Notes: a model not told the origin generated them from the sequence alone. Shown: positions 7,908 through 17,780, counted from the first letter of the stretch. The stretch: 64,000 nucleotides of DNA from Exiguobacterium acetylicum (GCF_019890935.1 NZ_CP082334.1:1-64000); one strand, 5' to 3'. A program made the numbers and translations.

Positions 7908-8660
7908 ATGAGCAGAATAGTTTTAGTCACAGGAAGTAGCAGTGGACTTGGAGCGACGATTGCGAGGGTGTTAGTGAACAATGGATTTAAAGTGGTGATT
8001 AATTACTTCAAAAGCAAAGATGCGGCAGAACAGCTTGTAAGCGAACTAGGAGTAGAAAATGCACTTGCCCTGTATGCAGATGTTACGAAGCAGGATGATG
8101 TCGAGAGCATGATGCAATCCGCAACAGCACATTATAGTCAAATCGATGTTGTCATTAATAATGCATTAGTAGACTTCAAATTTGATCCGGTTGCTCAAAA
8201 ATCGTTTATCGACTTGCAATGGGAAGATTATCAAAAGCAACTGGATGGAACGATAAAAGCGGCGTTCCACGTCATCCAGAGTGTGCTGCCACAATTTATG
8301 GAACGACATAATGGTAGTATCATCAGCATTGGAACAAACCTTTATCAAAATCCAGTCGTTCCTTATCATGAATACACAACAGCAAAAGCAGGTTTAATAG
8401 GATTTACACGAAATCTAGCCGCGGAACTAGGTCAATATGGAATCAACGTGAATGTTGTCTCCGGCGGATTGTTAAAAGTAACGGATGCTAGTGCTGTGAC
8501 AACTGCTGAAGTATTCGATTTCATTGCTCAATTGACACCATTGAAAAAAGTGACGAGACCAGAAGAAGTGGCTCAACTAGTTGCCTTTTTGGCATCAGAA
8601 GCAGCATCTGGGATTACCGGTCAAAACGTAACGGTCGATGGTGGATTAACGATGAATTGA
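7908..8660 (+). CDS. SDR-family oxidoreductase under TPP riboswitch control
   Basis: A 250-residue short-chain dehydrogenase. The cofactor motif TGSSSGLG is near residue 8, NNA near 86, the catalytic serine near 140 (SIISIGT) and YTTAK near 155. The end VTVDGGLTMN is typical of FabG-like enzymes. The ATG at 7908 is chosen because GGGGGAG stands at the right distance; an upstream ATG at 7890 has none. Family members reduce or oxidise many small ketones or alcohols with NAD(P)H. The TPP riboswitch implies a thiamin-related substrate, for instance salvage of a thiamin degradation product with the flavin monooxygenase behind it. A TPP-regulated reductase of this type has been called OarX in comparative work; I cannot confirm identity. 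Confidence 0.85.
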   Translation: MSRIVLVTGSSSGLGATIARVLVNNGFKVVINYFKSKDAAEQLVSELGVENALALYADVTKQDDVESMMQSATAHYSQIDVVINNALVDFKFDPVAQKSFIDLQWEDYQKQLDGTIKAAFHVIQSVLPQFMERHNGSIISIGTNLYQNPVVPYHEYTTAKAGLIGFTRNLAAELGQYGINVNVVSGGLLKVTDASAVTTAEVFDFIAQLTPLKKVTRPEEVAQLVAFLASEAASGITGQNVTVDGGLTMN

Positions 8661-8715
8661 AGCGGACGTTTTAAAAGTTTCTGAGCTTGTAAGAGAAGGG
8701 ATTCGTGAACAGAAG

Positions 8716-9814
8716 ATGACGAATAAAAATCAGTTAAATATTAGCGTTTTGTTATATGGATGTGGTCATCACCAAGCCGCATGGTTAATGCCTGATTCCG
8801 CGATTAAAGAGATCGGAGAGAGCCGCTATTATCAGCGATTGGCTCAAATAGCGGAAGCTGAATGTTTGGATACAGTATTTTTTGCGGACAATCAATCCTT
8901 TCCGGCTAATAATGCAACTGACTTACCTGTCTATTGGTTGGATCCTTTAATCAATTTAACGGCTATTTCTCAAGTGACGAATCATATAGGATTAGTCTTC
9001 ACGATATCGAGTACGTTCTCCAATCCATATACAGCAGCCAGGCAACTCCTAAGCCTTGATCACGTGACGAAGGGGAGGGTAGGGTTGGAACTTAGTGACT
9101 TCGATGACAGATTGGGAAGCGTTAAACTACGGGATGGAGACACTACCTCCGAGGGAAGAACGGTATAACAAGGCGGACGAATTCGCGGTATTGATGGAGA
9201 AGCTATTTTTATCGTGGAATCAAGCGGCTTTTCTCACGGATCGATCAGATAATCAATTGATTGATCCTGAACGGATTCAGGCTATCGATCATTCTGGAGC
9301 CTATTTCAGTGTAAAAGGTCCCTTGTCTACGCCGTGTAGTCCTCAAGGAAAGCCAGTAGCGATGCAAGCGGGGGCTTCTGAACAAGGGATTGCCCTTGCA
9401 GCAAAACATGCTAACGCCGTGTATTCTGTGTCATGGAATTTTAGACAAGCGAGAGTGTTTCGTGAAAAACTACAGAGACAAATTGAACAAACTGAATCAC
9501 CGAATCGAAAAATTAAGATATATCCAGGCTTAGTGACCTATGTTAGAAAAACATGAGAAGAGGCATTGGCAAAAAAAGCCGAACTAGATGAAAAATTACC
9601 GGTTGCCAATGCCTTAAAACAATTGAGTTTCTTTTTACAGCAGGACTGCTCCACATGGGATCTCGAAGCAAAGATTCCAAAATTACAACTTATAGAGGAG
9701 CTCTCGAGACCTATTAGATGCTATAGAACAGTTCTAGAAATCATCCATGATACAGATTCAATGTTTAAAGAACTAATAGATTATTTATCAATGAAAAAAG
9801 ATGCCTGGGATTAA
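8716..9814 (+). pseudogene. Decayed NtaA/SnaA-type LLM flavin monooxygenase
   Basis: The sequence reads as an FMN-dependent monooxygenase of the NtaA/SnaA/DszA group: LNISVLLYGCGHHQAAW, FFADNQSF, VFTISSTFSNPYTAARQL, then GWNLVTS in another frame, REERYNKADEF and HSGAYFSVKGPL. An extra G near 9085 (GTAGGGTTGG where GTAGGTTGG is expected) shifts the frame. A TGA at 9554-9556 stops it, another shift lies near 9705, and the usual last 60 or so residues are missing. The enzyme, about 440 residues in relatives, is therefore dead. It follows the SDR gene by 55 nt under the same riboswitch, so the two probably formed a pathway. Confidence 0.8.
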
Positions 9815-10166
9815 TCGGTGATTCGAGATAAACTATAGATTAAATGGAATTTTATAGACATAATCGTTCTTATTCTAAAAAAGAAGATCATTTAAAGGGA
9901 GCTATCAAGAAACTAAACTTTAAGAATAATTATATTTTGTTTATCTAATAGATAGATAATTTGACTAATTTTCTCCATTCAGTATGTATACGATATAAAA
10001 GATATTAAACAATTTAAGGTGCTAAATTCTTACGTAACAAAGAAGAATTGCACCTTAAAGAGTGATTTTATCACTATGATAAATAACACTATTTTTAATA
10101 ATATTTAAAAAGCATAAACTCGTTAACACGCAATACCTAAGCGATTTAAACTGTAGAAAATTTTAT
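9815..10166. other. Intergenic region with a strong hairpin
   Basis: No gene. At 10013-10059 TTTAAGGTGC and AATTCTT pair with AAGAATT and GCACCTTAAA, giving a 17-bp stem with a 2-nt bulge. It has no T run, so it is not a standard terminator. It could mark the edge of the next block or form a structured transcript end. Confidence 0.45.
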
Positions 10167-11416
10167 TTATTTATCATATTTTATTTCGTCAATACGATTA
10201 TTCAAATCATCAATTTCCATTTCTACTTTATTTTTCTCTGAATTTAAATACTCTATAATTTCTAAAGTTTCAAGGAATTCATCAAATTCAATTGGTTTTC
10301 TTTGGTGTTCTTCCATTAAGTCAATTTGTTCATTAAGAGAATGCAAAGCTAAAAATTTTGTATGCTTAGTTGATATTAAAGTATCAATAAGAGATAAATT
10401 TTTATTATGTTTATGTGACTGCATATCCTCTGATTTACTATTAGAATTTGATATATAATTCTCCCATTCAAAATTTTCAAAATCAAAATCTGAAGTTTCA
10501 GTTATTGATATCAAGTCTTGAATTTCATTAGAAATTTTATTTAAAAAGCTATTAGAATTAAACATGAATAAATCTGCTTTTGCAAGTCGCAACATTTCGT
10601 TTTTTAACTCAGCTCTTGGTCCAAGTGATTCTCCATGTAATTTATACCACCAATCTTCTTTATTATCATCTGTAATAAAAATTACTCGATCAATATCTGA
10701 TTCTTTAGCCCTTTTAATAATTTGCTTCCAAATTATTAAATCTCCATATTTTTGATTAAAATTTATACCATTATAATGCGTAACATCTTCTTTTTTAAAA
10801 TCGCTATAGCCAGGGGGATTTTATTTTCGTATCTATTTTTTGCATCTGAAAGTTCATTAGTTAGTTCTTCTTGCGAAAAACTAGCTCCTATTTTATCTTT
10901 AAAAATTGTCCCAAAATTGGTAGCTAAATCTTCTTCTAAATTCAACATTTTGAAAATATTTTCAATAGAAGAAGACACTTCATTTTGTAATGTTTTTAAT
11001 TTTTCTTTAGTATCTGAAATTATTAGATCTTTTTGTTCTATTACATCACTACTTTTTAAGGTGATGCTTTGAATTTCGTTAGTAATTTTTTTTTCAAAGT
11101 CACTAAATATTTTTATTATGTCATTATTTTTTTTACTTGGTTGATTTTTTAAATCATATAATGTTTTTTTTCTTCTCAAGTTAAATTCTAACCCTACTTG
11201 ATAAGGAATCCATAAATTTTGCTGAACACTGTCCATAGCATCTATTAATTTTTTTCTCGTTTCATCTGAATATCGATAGATATTTAAAAGTGTATTTGTA
11301 TCAAAAACAATTAAAGTTGATGGATCAAGTTCATTAAAATTAATATCTTGATCATTAAAAAATTCTCTAAAAATTTCCAACAATTTTAAATCACTCCTTT
11401 TTATTTTTTTATACAT
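10167..11416 (-). pseudogene. PIN-like domain ribonuclease-type protein, frameshifted
   Basis: The N-terminal frame (from ATG 11416) contains TLIVFDTNTLLNIYRYS, the acidic first strand of PIN-like nucleases (PIN_8/DUF4935 type), followed by a long coiled insertion. The second half, in another frame, contains GDLIIWKQII and FITDDNKEDWW, the family's second acidic cluster. A C5 run near 10815 (C6 expected, IPPGY) causes the shift. Repairing one base would give a protein of about 415 residues. PIN-like proteins cut RNA or act in toxin or defence roles. A+T content is much higher than in the transfer region, suggesting separate acquisition. A homopolymer sequencing error cannot be excluded. Confidence 0.75.
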
Positions 11417-11594
11417 AAATATGTTAACATAATAAACATTAAAATGTTTTTAATAAGTTTTTAAAAGTAAATGATAAAAAATTTTAGTTAATAATAGTAA
11501 ATTAGACAAAAATATTTTTTTCTGGAACCGATTCGCCTAGAAATTTTATTTAACACTTTATGTATAGACTTTCAAGTATGATTTTATTTTCGAT

Positions 11595-12227
11595 GTGTAC
11601 GATGTGTACATGGAAGAGAAAATGATAGCAGAAGTGAAACAACCTATTTTATCGAACCTGGATATAGTTCCTGCAAATAATCAACTGAACGACTTAGATT
11701 ATCAAATATGGACTACGTACAAAGATGAAGGATTAAGCCCTTTCACATTGTTGAAAGATGCTTTAAAAGGTGTGCGTGAAGCGTACGACTATATCTTGGT
11801 AGATACGCCCCCAGCCTATTCATTAAACGTAGGTAACGTGTTGAACGTAATGGATAAAGTCATTATTCCGTTGCAGTTAGAACCATATGCAATTAAGGGT
11901 CTTAAGAAAGCAGTTGATATGGTTGATATGTTCAATGGTCGTAGGAAAGACCCTATTGAAATTGTAGGGGTACTAGCTACTTTAGTAAGAACCACTGCAC
12001 TTCATACGGAATTATTGCAACAAACACGTACTTACTGTCAGCATAAAGGAATTAGAATGTTCGATACGATGATCAAGCAGACAATTAAGTTTGCAGAAAC
12101 AGTAGCCGTTGATAGTAAGCCTACTGTTCTATTAGATAAATTGAATGCACGTGATCGAGATATTGTAGAAGTGTACTACGAATTAATGGAGGAGATTTTA
12201 AATGAAGAACATACGAAATCAGTTTGA
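11595..12227 (+). pseudogene. parA: ParA partition ATPase lacking its Walker A N-terminus
   Basis: Readable from YDVYMEEKM to the end, with the second ATPase motif YDYILVDTPPAYSLNVGNV and the downstream VIIPLQLEPYAIKGL strand typical of ParA/Soj. The first 40-50 residues, including the KGGVGKTT deviant Walker A loop, are absent. Upstream DNA is A+T-rich without coding remains. The 633-bp frame is otherwise intact and overlaps the next gene by 26 bp. Without Walker A it cannot bind ATP normally. Either the segregation system is dead, or the fragment is kept for translational coupling of the downstream gene. Confidence 0.75.
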
Positions 12228-12486
12228 CGAAGTGACTAGCGAACAAGAGGTAACAGAAGCAACTGTTCCAGCATCATCAATTGCCCTGGATATGGATAAG
12301 TACAAAACTAAAAAGGAAAAAGAGAAAGATACTAAAACTCGTGTTTCTCTCTTTTTAGAACCAGCATTAGCTAAAAGATTAGATAAGGCTGCGAAACGAT
12401 ATGGAAAAGGATTTAAATCTTCGTTTACATCTGATGTACTTGAAAAAGCATTAGACGCTTTAGAAGCAAAAGAGAATAGCAAATAA
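12202..12486 (+). CDS. Small ParA-linked DNA-binding protein (RHH-like)
   Basis: A 94-residue basic protein overlapping the end of the ParA remnant, with GGAGGAGATTTTAA before its ATG. The first 45 residues look disordered and charged. The C-terminal half (TRVSLFLEPALAKRLDKAAK and KSSFTSDVLEKALDAL) has a strand followed by two helices, as in ribbon-helix-helix regulators. Small RHH proteins of this kind act as the centromere-binding partner of ParA on plasmids and often repress the operon. With ParA broken, it may only be a DNA-binding repressor. A terminator follows 10 nt after the stop. Confidence 0.65.
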   Translation: MKNIRNQFDEVTSEQEVTEATVPASSIALDMDKYKTKKEKEKDTKTRVSLFLEPALAKRLDKAAKRYGKGFKSSFTSDVLEKALDALEAKENSK

Positions 12487-12496
12487 GTGTTAAAGG

Positions 12497-12522
12497 ACTA
12501 GGGTGAAAACCTTAGTTTTTTT
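12497..12522 (+). terminator. Terminator of the par operon
   Basis: ACTAGGGT, loop GAAA, and ACCTTAGT pair with one G-U and are followed by T7. It lies directly after the RHH-like gene. Confidence 0.75.
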
Positions 12523-12750
12523 ATTTCAATTATTGTACTTAAGTGCCAACCAGACATCTAACCCTATAAAAAAAACACTTAAGTTAATAATGTAAAAGGT
12601 TAAGCATTTCTAATGAAGTATAATGATAAATTACCTAAAAACAACAAAATCAGTAATCTGAAGGCTTCTGTGTTGCAGTGAGAAGCAAGGTGGATAGATA
12701 GTCAGTTGCTTAATTCGATCTAGAGTAGATCAATCGATTGATTAAAGATA

Positions 12751-12775
12751 AAAAGAGGGACTAGTGAAGTCCCTC
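12751..12775 (-). terminator. Terminator of the 52-aa peptide gene
   Basis: On the minus strand GAGGGACT, a short loop and AGTCCCTC precede a T run (12751-12754 on the plus strand is A4). It lies 18 nt past the stop of the small gene, which supports that gene as a real transcription unit. Confidence 0.75.
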
Positions 12776-12792
12776 CCACTTACTATCTCGAT

Positions 12793-12951
12793 TTAGAGAA
12801 AGCTAATCAATAATTCGATAAGCCATTTGACTACACCATTAACTATCATTTGACCGATAAGCATTAACCCAGACATCAACTTATCAGTATTTTGTTGCGA
12901 TTTGCTACGCTTATTCTTTCTATTACGTCGCTTATTTTCATGATTTGTCAT
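12793..12951 (-). CDS. 52-aa cationic/hydrophobic peptide
   Basis: ATG at 12951 has AAAGAGGTGATTTTTA upstream and an intrinsic terminator downstream. The N-terminal 20 residues are strongly basic (NKRRNRKNKRSKSQQ). The C-terminal 27 are hydrophobic (LMLIGQMIVNGVVKWLIELL, ending ISFL). This two-part layout suits a small membrane-active peptide, such as a type I toxin or a bacteriocin-like molecule, or a membrane anchor for DNA. It has no cysteine and no signal-peptidase site. It stands alone between the par remnant and a long non-coding stretch. No family was recognised. Confidence 0.6.
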   Translation of the reverse strand: MTNHENKRRNRKNKRSKSQQNTDKLMSGLMLIGQMIVNGVVKWLIELLISFL

Positions 12952-14005
12952 TAAAAATCACCTCTTTCGTTAATTGATATGTGCCGAACTGACCTCCTCA
13001 CTAGGTATTTAGAGTGTTTTCGAAACATGTGACCGTTTCAGATAAGTAACACCCTAGATAGAGACGTCTGACGGAAGACATATCAGCCCTTTTTCTTCGA
13101 ACATTTAACGAATTAATGTAGATCAGAAAAGAACACCATATCGTCACCCGAAAATTTCAGATGAGTAGTTAAGATGAAAACTGTCCCTTTGATCTCGTAA
13201 TATCCTCATTAACTGCTTCAGATGAAGGAAAAGAACGTCATATAGCCCCCGAAAAGAAATGAAGAGGGTAAAAACTAGTAAATGGACAGAGAAAGACTTC
13301 TCCCCTGTCACAATCCACATATATAATCTCCGTTTTAAGGTGAGATTCTTTTGATAATCACCATCTAAAATTCAGTCATCTCAGTGCGGCTTCTTATAAT
13401 CTCCTGTTTAATTTAATAGCGTTTTAGATTTAGTTTTCAGACATGAACGATTAAATCTCTTATTCACTGATAAAGTATCAGCAGCGTTAACATTTTTTTG
13501 TGTTACTCATTCGTACGTCATCCCCTTTCACCGAACAGGTAAAGAAGTTGTTAAAACGTATTTTTCTGTTAAGCGTCTTTTCACCGATATAACAGGACAC
13601 GTTTTTTTCAGACAAACTTCTGTTCACTTCTAAGGTATTAGGGTAATTAATGATTTTTGACTTGAAGGAGATGCTTTTTAGTTCAAAGAGTTGGGGTCAA
13701 AAAGAACGTCAGCTTGAACTTAAAAACGTTTTAAGAATTAACGTATTGACCAATTTTCAGAAAAAATGTAAATATACTGAAGAAAAAGGGTGAATATGTC
13801 GATAAGTATATGAAGCGAAAAAATAGAGATATTTAGGTAACTTCGAAGGGAGATTTGTAAGAGGAGATTTAGAAAGAATGGGGGTTGGGAGTAACGGTAG
13901 TAACGGTATTCAAAGGTCAGTGAGGATATGTGGGAGTATCAACACTCGATCATATGGGGTGTTTTTTTTGTACTAAAATGAATTTAGGAGAAAGGTTGGG
14001 GTAGT
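12952..14005. other. 1-kb non-coding stretch with spaced repeats
   Basis: No gene seen. A short motif TTCAGATRAG occurs at 13037, 13156 and, as TTCAGATGAAG, 13217, spaced 119 and 61 bp. GAACGTCA occurs near 13231 and 13707. Such spaced repeats could be centromere or replication sites for the neighbouring par genes, but the signal is weak. Confidence 0.3.
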
Positions 14006-14398
14006 ATGTCGAAGAAATTGATCGGGATTTTACTTGCTTTGGTAGTAGTTATAGGAGGTGGCATCTTCTTTTTTACTGACGGAGATGATAAGGATAATAA
14101 GAAAGAGACGTCTGAAAAGGTAACGAGAGATTATACAGAGACGACAGATAGAAAGTATTCTCCAACGCGTACTTCAGTTCATCTAAGGGTAAAAGCAGGC
14201 GTAGAAGATGATAAACAAGTTCAAGAAGTTCTGAATAAAGTCACTAAAGATCTTGAAAAAGATAACCTAAATTCTTTGAGAGTAACCGTTGATGATTACG
14301 CAGGTAATCCTAAAGGGACGTTCAGTATTGCTTTTAATAAGGCAGGTATGGATACAGCTAAAGTAGATGAAGTAGGTAAGTGGGTACGGATGCCATAA
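14006..14398 (+). CDS. Membrane-anchored extracellular protein of unknown function
   Basis: 130 residues. A hydrophobic segment (ILLALVVVIGGGIFFF, about residues 8-23) is followed by a charged linker. A C-terminal domain of about 75 residues, TSVHLRVKAGVEDDKQVQEV then LRVTVDDYAGNPKGTFSIAF, suggests alternating strands and helices. It is probably tethered by its N-terminus with the domain outside the cell. GGAGAAAGGTTGGGGTAGT precedes the ATG. A strong bidirectional terminator follows. No family recognised. Confidence 0.65.
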   Translation: MSKKLIGILLALVVVIGGGIFFFTDGDDKDNKKETSEKVTRDYTETTDRKYSPTRTSVHLRVKAGVEDDKQVQEVLNKVTKDLEKDNLNSLRVTVDDYAGNPKGTFSIAFNKAGMDTAKVDEVGKWVRMP

Positions 14399-14406
14399 GT
14401 AAAGCA

Positions 14407-14444
14407 AGCCCCTGTTAACCATTGCTGGTTATCGGGGGCTTTTC
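14407..14444. terminator. Bidirectional terminator between convergent genes
   Basis: AGCCCC with TTAACC pairs with GGTTAT and GGGGGCT, followed by TTTTCTC on the plus side. It separates the convergent genes ending at 14398 and 14445. Confidence 0.7.
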
Positions 14445-15116
14445 TCACTTATTAAACACTTTTATAGAAAGGCGGGCAATTAAAGATAGATTCCATAAGC
14501 TATCAAGCCTTTCTTTTTTCTCAAGAATGTCGACCTTAAATTCACTAAGTATAGATAATATCTCATCAGCTTTTTCGGGATTTTCTACCCTGTGTTCTTC
14601 GTAGTTCTCTAAATAACTGAAGAACGTTTGATAATCTTTATTATCTGAAACACTAATATCATCATATTGAGTAACTCGTTCAGAATAAGAAGCCTTCTTT
14701 TTTAGTTTTTCTATTTCTAAATGTATGCTTTGATTTTTTTCTAGGTAAGGGTGAATAAAGTCCATTTGGTGAAGCAGTGATAAGAGGATTTCTTTTTTTA
14801 ATGAATCATATAAATTCAATACAATAAAAATGAAAATTTGATATACAGTAAAGAAATCTATAAAGCGTTTGAGTATACTTCTTTCTTCATAAGCTAATAA
14901 AGTATCTAGTGGTTTGATAGATACTATTACTTGGAATATCAAGAATATAAATAAAACTTCTACTAAGTATGATAGCAACTTGAATAAAAAATTAAGTCTG
15001 AAGCGAGTGTTAAATGAATAACTTTTCGTGTCTTTTATTACAAAAATGACGGAATCGATTAGTAAAAGTAGACTTAAAATTTGAACTAGGAGGTTTGCGA
15101 TTTTTAGTTCTAACAA
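14445..15116 (-). CDS. Multi-pass membrane protein of unknown function
   Basis: 223 residues, A+T-rich. Three or four hydrophobic segments in the first half (about residues 5-28, 45-68, and 85-108) are followed by a charged cytoplasmic tail of about 110 residues with helical repeats (LEKNQSIHLEIEKLKKK). No motif recognised. The start was not confirmed: no strong ribosome site is seen before the ATG, so the true start may differ. No operon partner. Confidence 0.5.
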   Translation of the reverse strand: MLELKIANLLVQILSLLLLIDSVIFVIKDTKSYSFNTRFRLNFLFKLLSYLVEVLFIFLIFQVIVSIKPLDTLLAYEERSILKRFIDFFTVYQIFIFIVLNLYDSLKKEILLSLLHQMDFIHPYLEKNQSIHLEIEKLKKKASYSERVTQYDDISVSDNKDYQTFFSYLENYEEHRVENPEKADEILSILSEFKVDILEKKERLDSLWNLSLIARLSIKVFNK

Positions 15117-15525
15117 AGATGATACCCCCGGACTGTCTTTTTAGTGTTTAGAAATATACAGGAAAATACTGATTAGAACATTGAGATAGATAATGTCGAA
15201 TTAAACTGTATAGTACGACATTTAAGAAATGTCTATGAAACGCCCCACGCACACACCAAGTCATATACCTTCCTTTGTGTCAGTATCCCTAATAAATGTA
15301 CGTACACCAGTTCTTTTAGTTCCAGAATCTATCTATTATCAGACATAGCTTTGTGACACTAAATCCTCATGGTTAACTTAGCCGTGCCTTAAGAAATTCT
15401 ACAAAATACAGGTTAGTTAATTAAATCAGTTAACCCATACGCTACAAACGTTGGTGTTAAGCCATCGTGTTTTTAAGAATCCATCGGTTAAAAAAGTATA
15501 AATTCTTATACTGTATTTGATGACT
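15117..15525. other. Intergenic stretch next to the recombinase
   Basis: No gene or clear repeat. Because it lies downstream of a tyrosine recombinase it could hold an attachment or recombination site, but no core with inverted arms was found by eye. Confidence 0.2.
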
Positions 15526-16557
15526 TTATTCGTACGGTATTATATGTAATTCAGCTTTTTTTAATTGTTGAAGGTACGCATTTGTAGTTGTAATAGACTC
15601 ATGACCGGAAAGGCTCATGACTTCATATAAAGGAATACCATTCGTTAACAGCTTTGTGATAAAAGAACGTCGAAACCAGTGCGGTGAATTTTTTTGTGAT
15701 GTCAATTGTGTAGAAGCTAATTGAGCGATAAGTCTTAATGCTTCATATGATATAGAAGAATCTTTAGAACGAATATTAAAACAAATATGAGGATTTATTA
15801 CTCCTTCAATTTTCATTAGTTGTTTTAGCCGATCGATGAGATGGATTGATTTTTGGGATAACGGTATGCGCCGCCATTTTTCACGCTTTCCTTTAAATTC
15901 GATGTATCTCATTGGAGACGATTCTTGAACCTGTTTGAACTGCAATGCTAGTAATTCAGAAGCACGCATTCCTGTTGTCAATAACAGGTAGCCCATTGTC
16001 TCGTTACGTAGCTGCAATAGCTCGCGGTTCTTTTTTTGCTTCACCGTGTGGCGGAAGGCGAGGGCGATAGCCTCCATCTCGTCGAAGTCGATCTCTCGTC
16101 GGAGCGGCTCGGGCTTCATTTGGTCTTTCACCTGCACCGATAAGTCCCGCACGTGATAGTCGTTGACATACAAGAAACGTAGGAAGCGTCGCAACATGGC
16201 ATTTCGTCGCTTAACGGTCCGGGGGGCATACTGGTCATGGACCTCTTTTAAGTACTCATGCAGATTGAGGATCGTCAGCTGTTTGACACCCTGCGTCTTA
16301 GTGACAAAGAACCGCAAAATATAATCGAGATCTTGCTTGTAAGCCCGCTTGGTATGCGGGCTTTTTTGGCTATAGACCGGGAACAACTCAGTCGCCCAGA
16401 ATAACTCGAAGATCTCGAGATCGCTTAGCGCTTCCATATTTAAGTGATCGTCCTCAAGCACCGCGAGTAACTTTTCGCGGCTATCAGTAAATGCGAGTGC
16501 TGCTTCTTCTCTAATCACAACTTCATTTGTTATTTCTTTTGTTAGTTCTTCGTTCAT
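15526..16557 (-). CDS. Tyrosine recombinase (phage integrase family)
   Basis: 343 residues. The N-terminal SAM-like core-binding domain covers about residues 48-150 (HTKRAYKQDLDYILRFFV, RTVKRRNAMLRRFLRFLY). The catalytic domain holds the arginine in TTGMRASELL, the lysine in KGKREKWRRI, HxxR in SPHWFRRSF, the histidine in LSGHESITTT and the tyrosine in NAYL. All catalytic residues are present, so it should be active. Such enzymes resolve plasmid multimers or integrate elements. The ATG has GGAGGAT in front. The part coding the N-terminal half is clearly richer in G+C than the part coding the catalytic domain, which hints at a chimeric gene. Confidence 0.88.
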   Translation of the reverse strand: MNEELTKEITNEVVIREEAALAFTDSREKLLAVLEDDHLNMEALSDLEIFELFWATELFPVYSQKSPHTKRAYKQDLDYILRFFVTKTQGVKQLTILNLHEYLKEVHDQYAPRTVKRRNAMLRRFLRFLYVNDYHVRDLSVQVKDQMKPEPLRREIDFDEMEAIALAFRHTVKQKKNRELLQLRNETMGYLLLTTGMRASELLALQFKQVQESSPMRYIEFKGKREKWRRIPLSQKSIHLIDRLKQLMKIEGVINPHICFNIRSKDSSISYEALRLIAQLASTQLTSQKNSPHWFRRSFITKLLTNGIPLYEVMSLSGHESITTTNAYLQQLKKAELHIIPYE

Positions 16558-17651
16558 AATCCATCCTCCAGTCTATTTTTTCATCGCTTCCTCTTTTGAA
16601 GACTTTTTTGTTCGATTGCTACATGATTTATCGATTATTTGTGTATTACATCATATTATGATTGATATACATATGTATATATAGCGAAATTGTTTATTTT
16701 TTAATTGTATTACATATTATCTCTATAATTATTATAACAAACAACTACTTGTGATAATACATAATTATCACAAGTATATCAAGATGATACATTTAGTTGA
16801 CATAACATATTTATATGGCGGATTGGGTGGGGAATAGGATGCATATGGATCAGTAAATCGATTGTTTCTTCCCCAGTGTGTCCTTAATGGATCGAGTTAT
16901 TTACCGTCTCATAAATGGAACTAATCTTATGTCATTGAGACAAACGATAGAAAAGAGTGGCATGACCATTTAGTGTCTAACGAATCGGTAGGATGGCTGA
17001 CACGAGCATATCCGCAGCAAATCGCGCATCTTGCTCAACGGGGAGATTATCAGTTGTGCAATCGCATTGAAAGAGGGGAGGCATGACCATCGAGTGTCTA
17101 CATGAAACAAGTATCTTCTAATCAGTTGTCTCTCCTCTCTAAGAAGATCATGAGCCCACTTCTTCGAAAGGGAGGCTATGACGTGTATAATACAAAAAAA
17201 TATAAAATAGTCTCCATTATTTAGAGATGTACTGCCCTAAGATAGAGCAAGTCCATATAATGAATGAAAGTAGTATACATTGAAACGATGGAGTTTCATG
17301 CCATAAAACATGCTACGTCCCGCTCGCTAACTTATCCGGTCAAGGTCGAGACGGCTGAGCAACAATACGAGAAGTATCAGATCAGCTTGATTTATTGGCA
17401 CAGGTCAATTTCGATCGGAAAGTGGTTTGCTTGAATCCAATCAAACTGCATCCTCTCCTTTGCAAATCAGCCGTTAACCATGAACATATCTGAGGATAAA
17501 TGTGTATGCGTATGACCACGATAAAGTAAATAGAGATAAAAGATTTACGGGAGAAACGCATAAAGATAAAATCAATGCATTAGAGTAATCCGTCAAGTTT
17601 TAGTACTTACGAGACAACTCGCTATTGGGGCATGTCCTTTCGTTCTGTCTA
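16558..17651. other. 1.1-kb stretch of gene remnants
   Basis: No complete gene. A plus-strand frame around 16950-17086 reads SVGWLTRAYPQQIAHLAQRG then DYQLCNRIERGEA and stops. Around 17290-17430 another reads MEFHAIKHATSRSLTYPVKV and stops after IGKWFA. Neither has a ribosome site. Both look like fragments of lost genes that I do not recognise. Confidence 0.35.
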
Positions 17652-17780
17652 TTAGCCCCTCAGTCCATCCCTGTTCATGTGCTGTGTGATTCCGAATTCT
17701 TTCGTCAAGCTTCTCCCGTCTCGTTCCGCCAGGTAAAATTCAATGATTTTGATCTTAAATGCCTCTGCATATTTGACCAT
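17652..17780 (-). pseudogene. IS3-family orfA N-terminal remnant
   Basis: MVKYAEAFKIKIIEFYLAE and SLTKEFGIT match the N-terminal HTH of IS150-type OrfA proteins (V-K-Y-S-E-F-K-x-K-I-V-x-E-Y). The frame ends after about 42 codons. The sequence before it (17785-17835) contains TTGGACATGAAAATCC and an inverted partner, which may be the old terminal repeat. No orfB is nearby. Confidence 0.6.

Noticed and set aside
10013-10059. Terminator at the strong hairpin
   Set aside because: The stem is long but is followed by AAAGAGTG, not by T residues, on the plus strand, and no complete gene ends close by on the minus strand.
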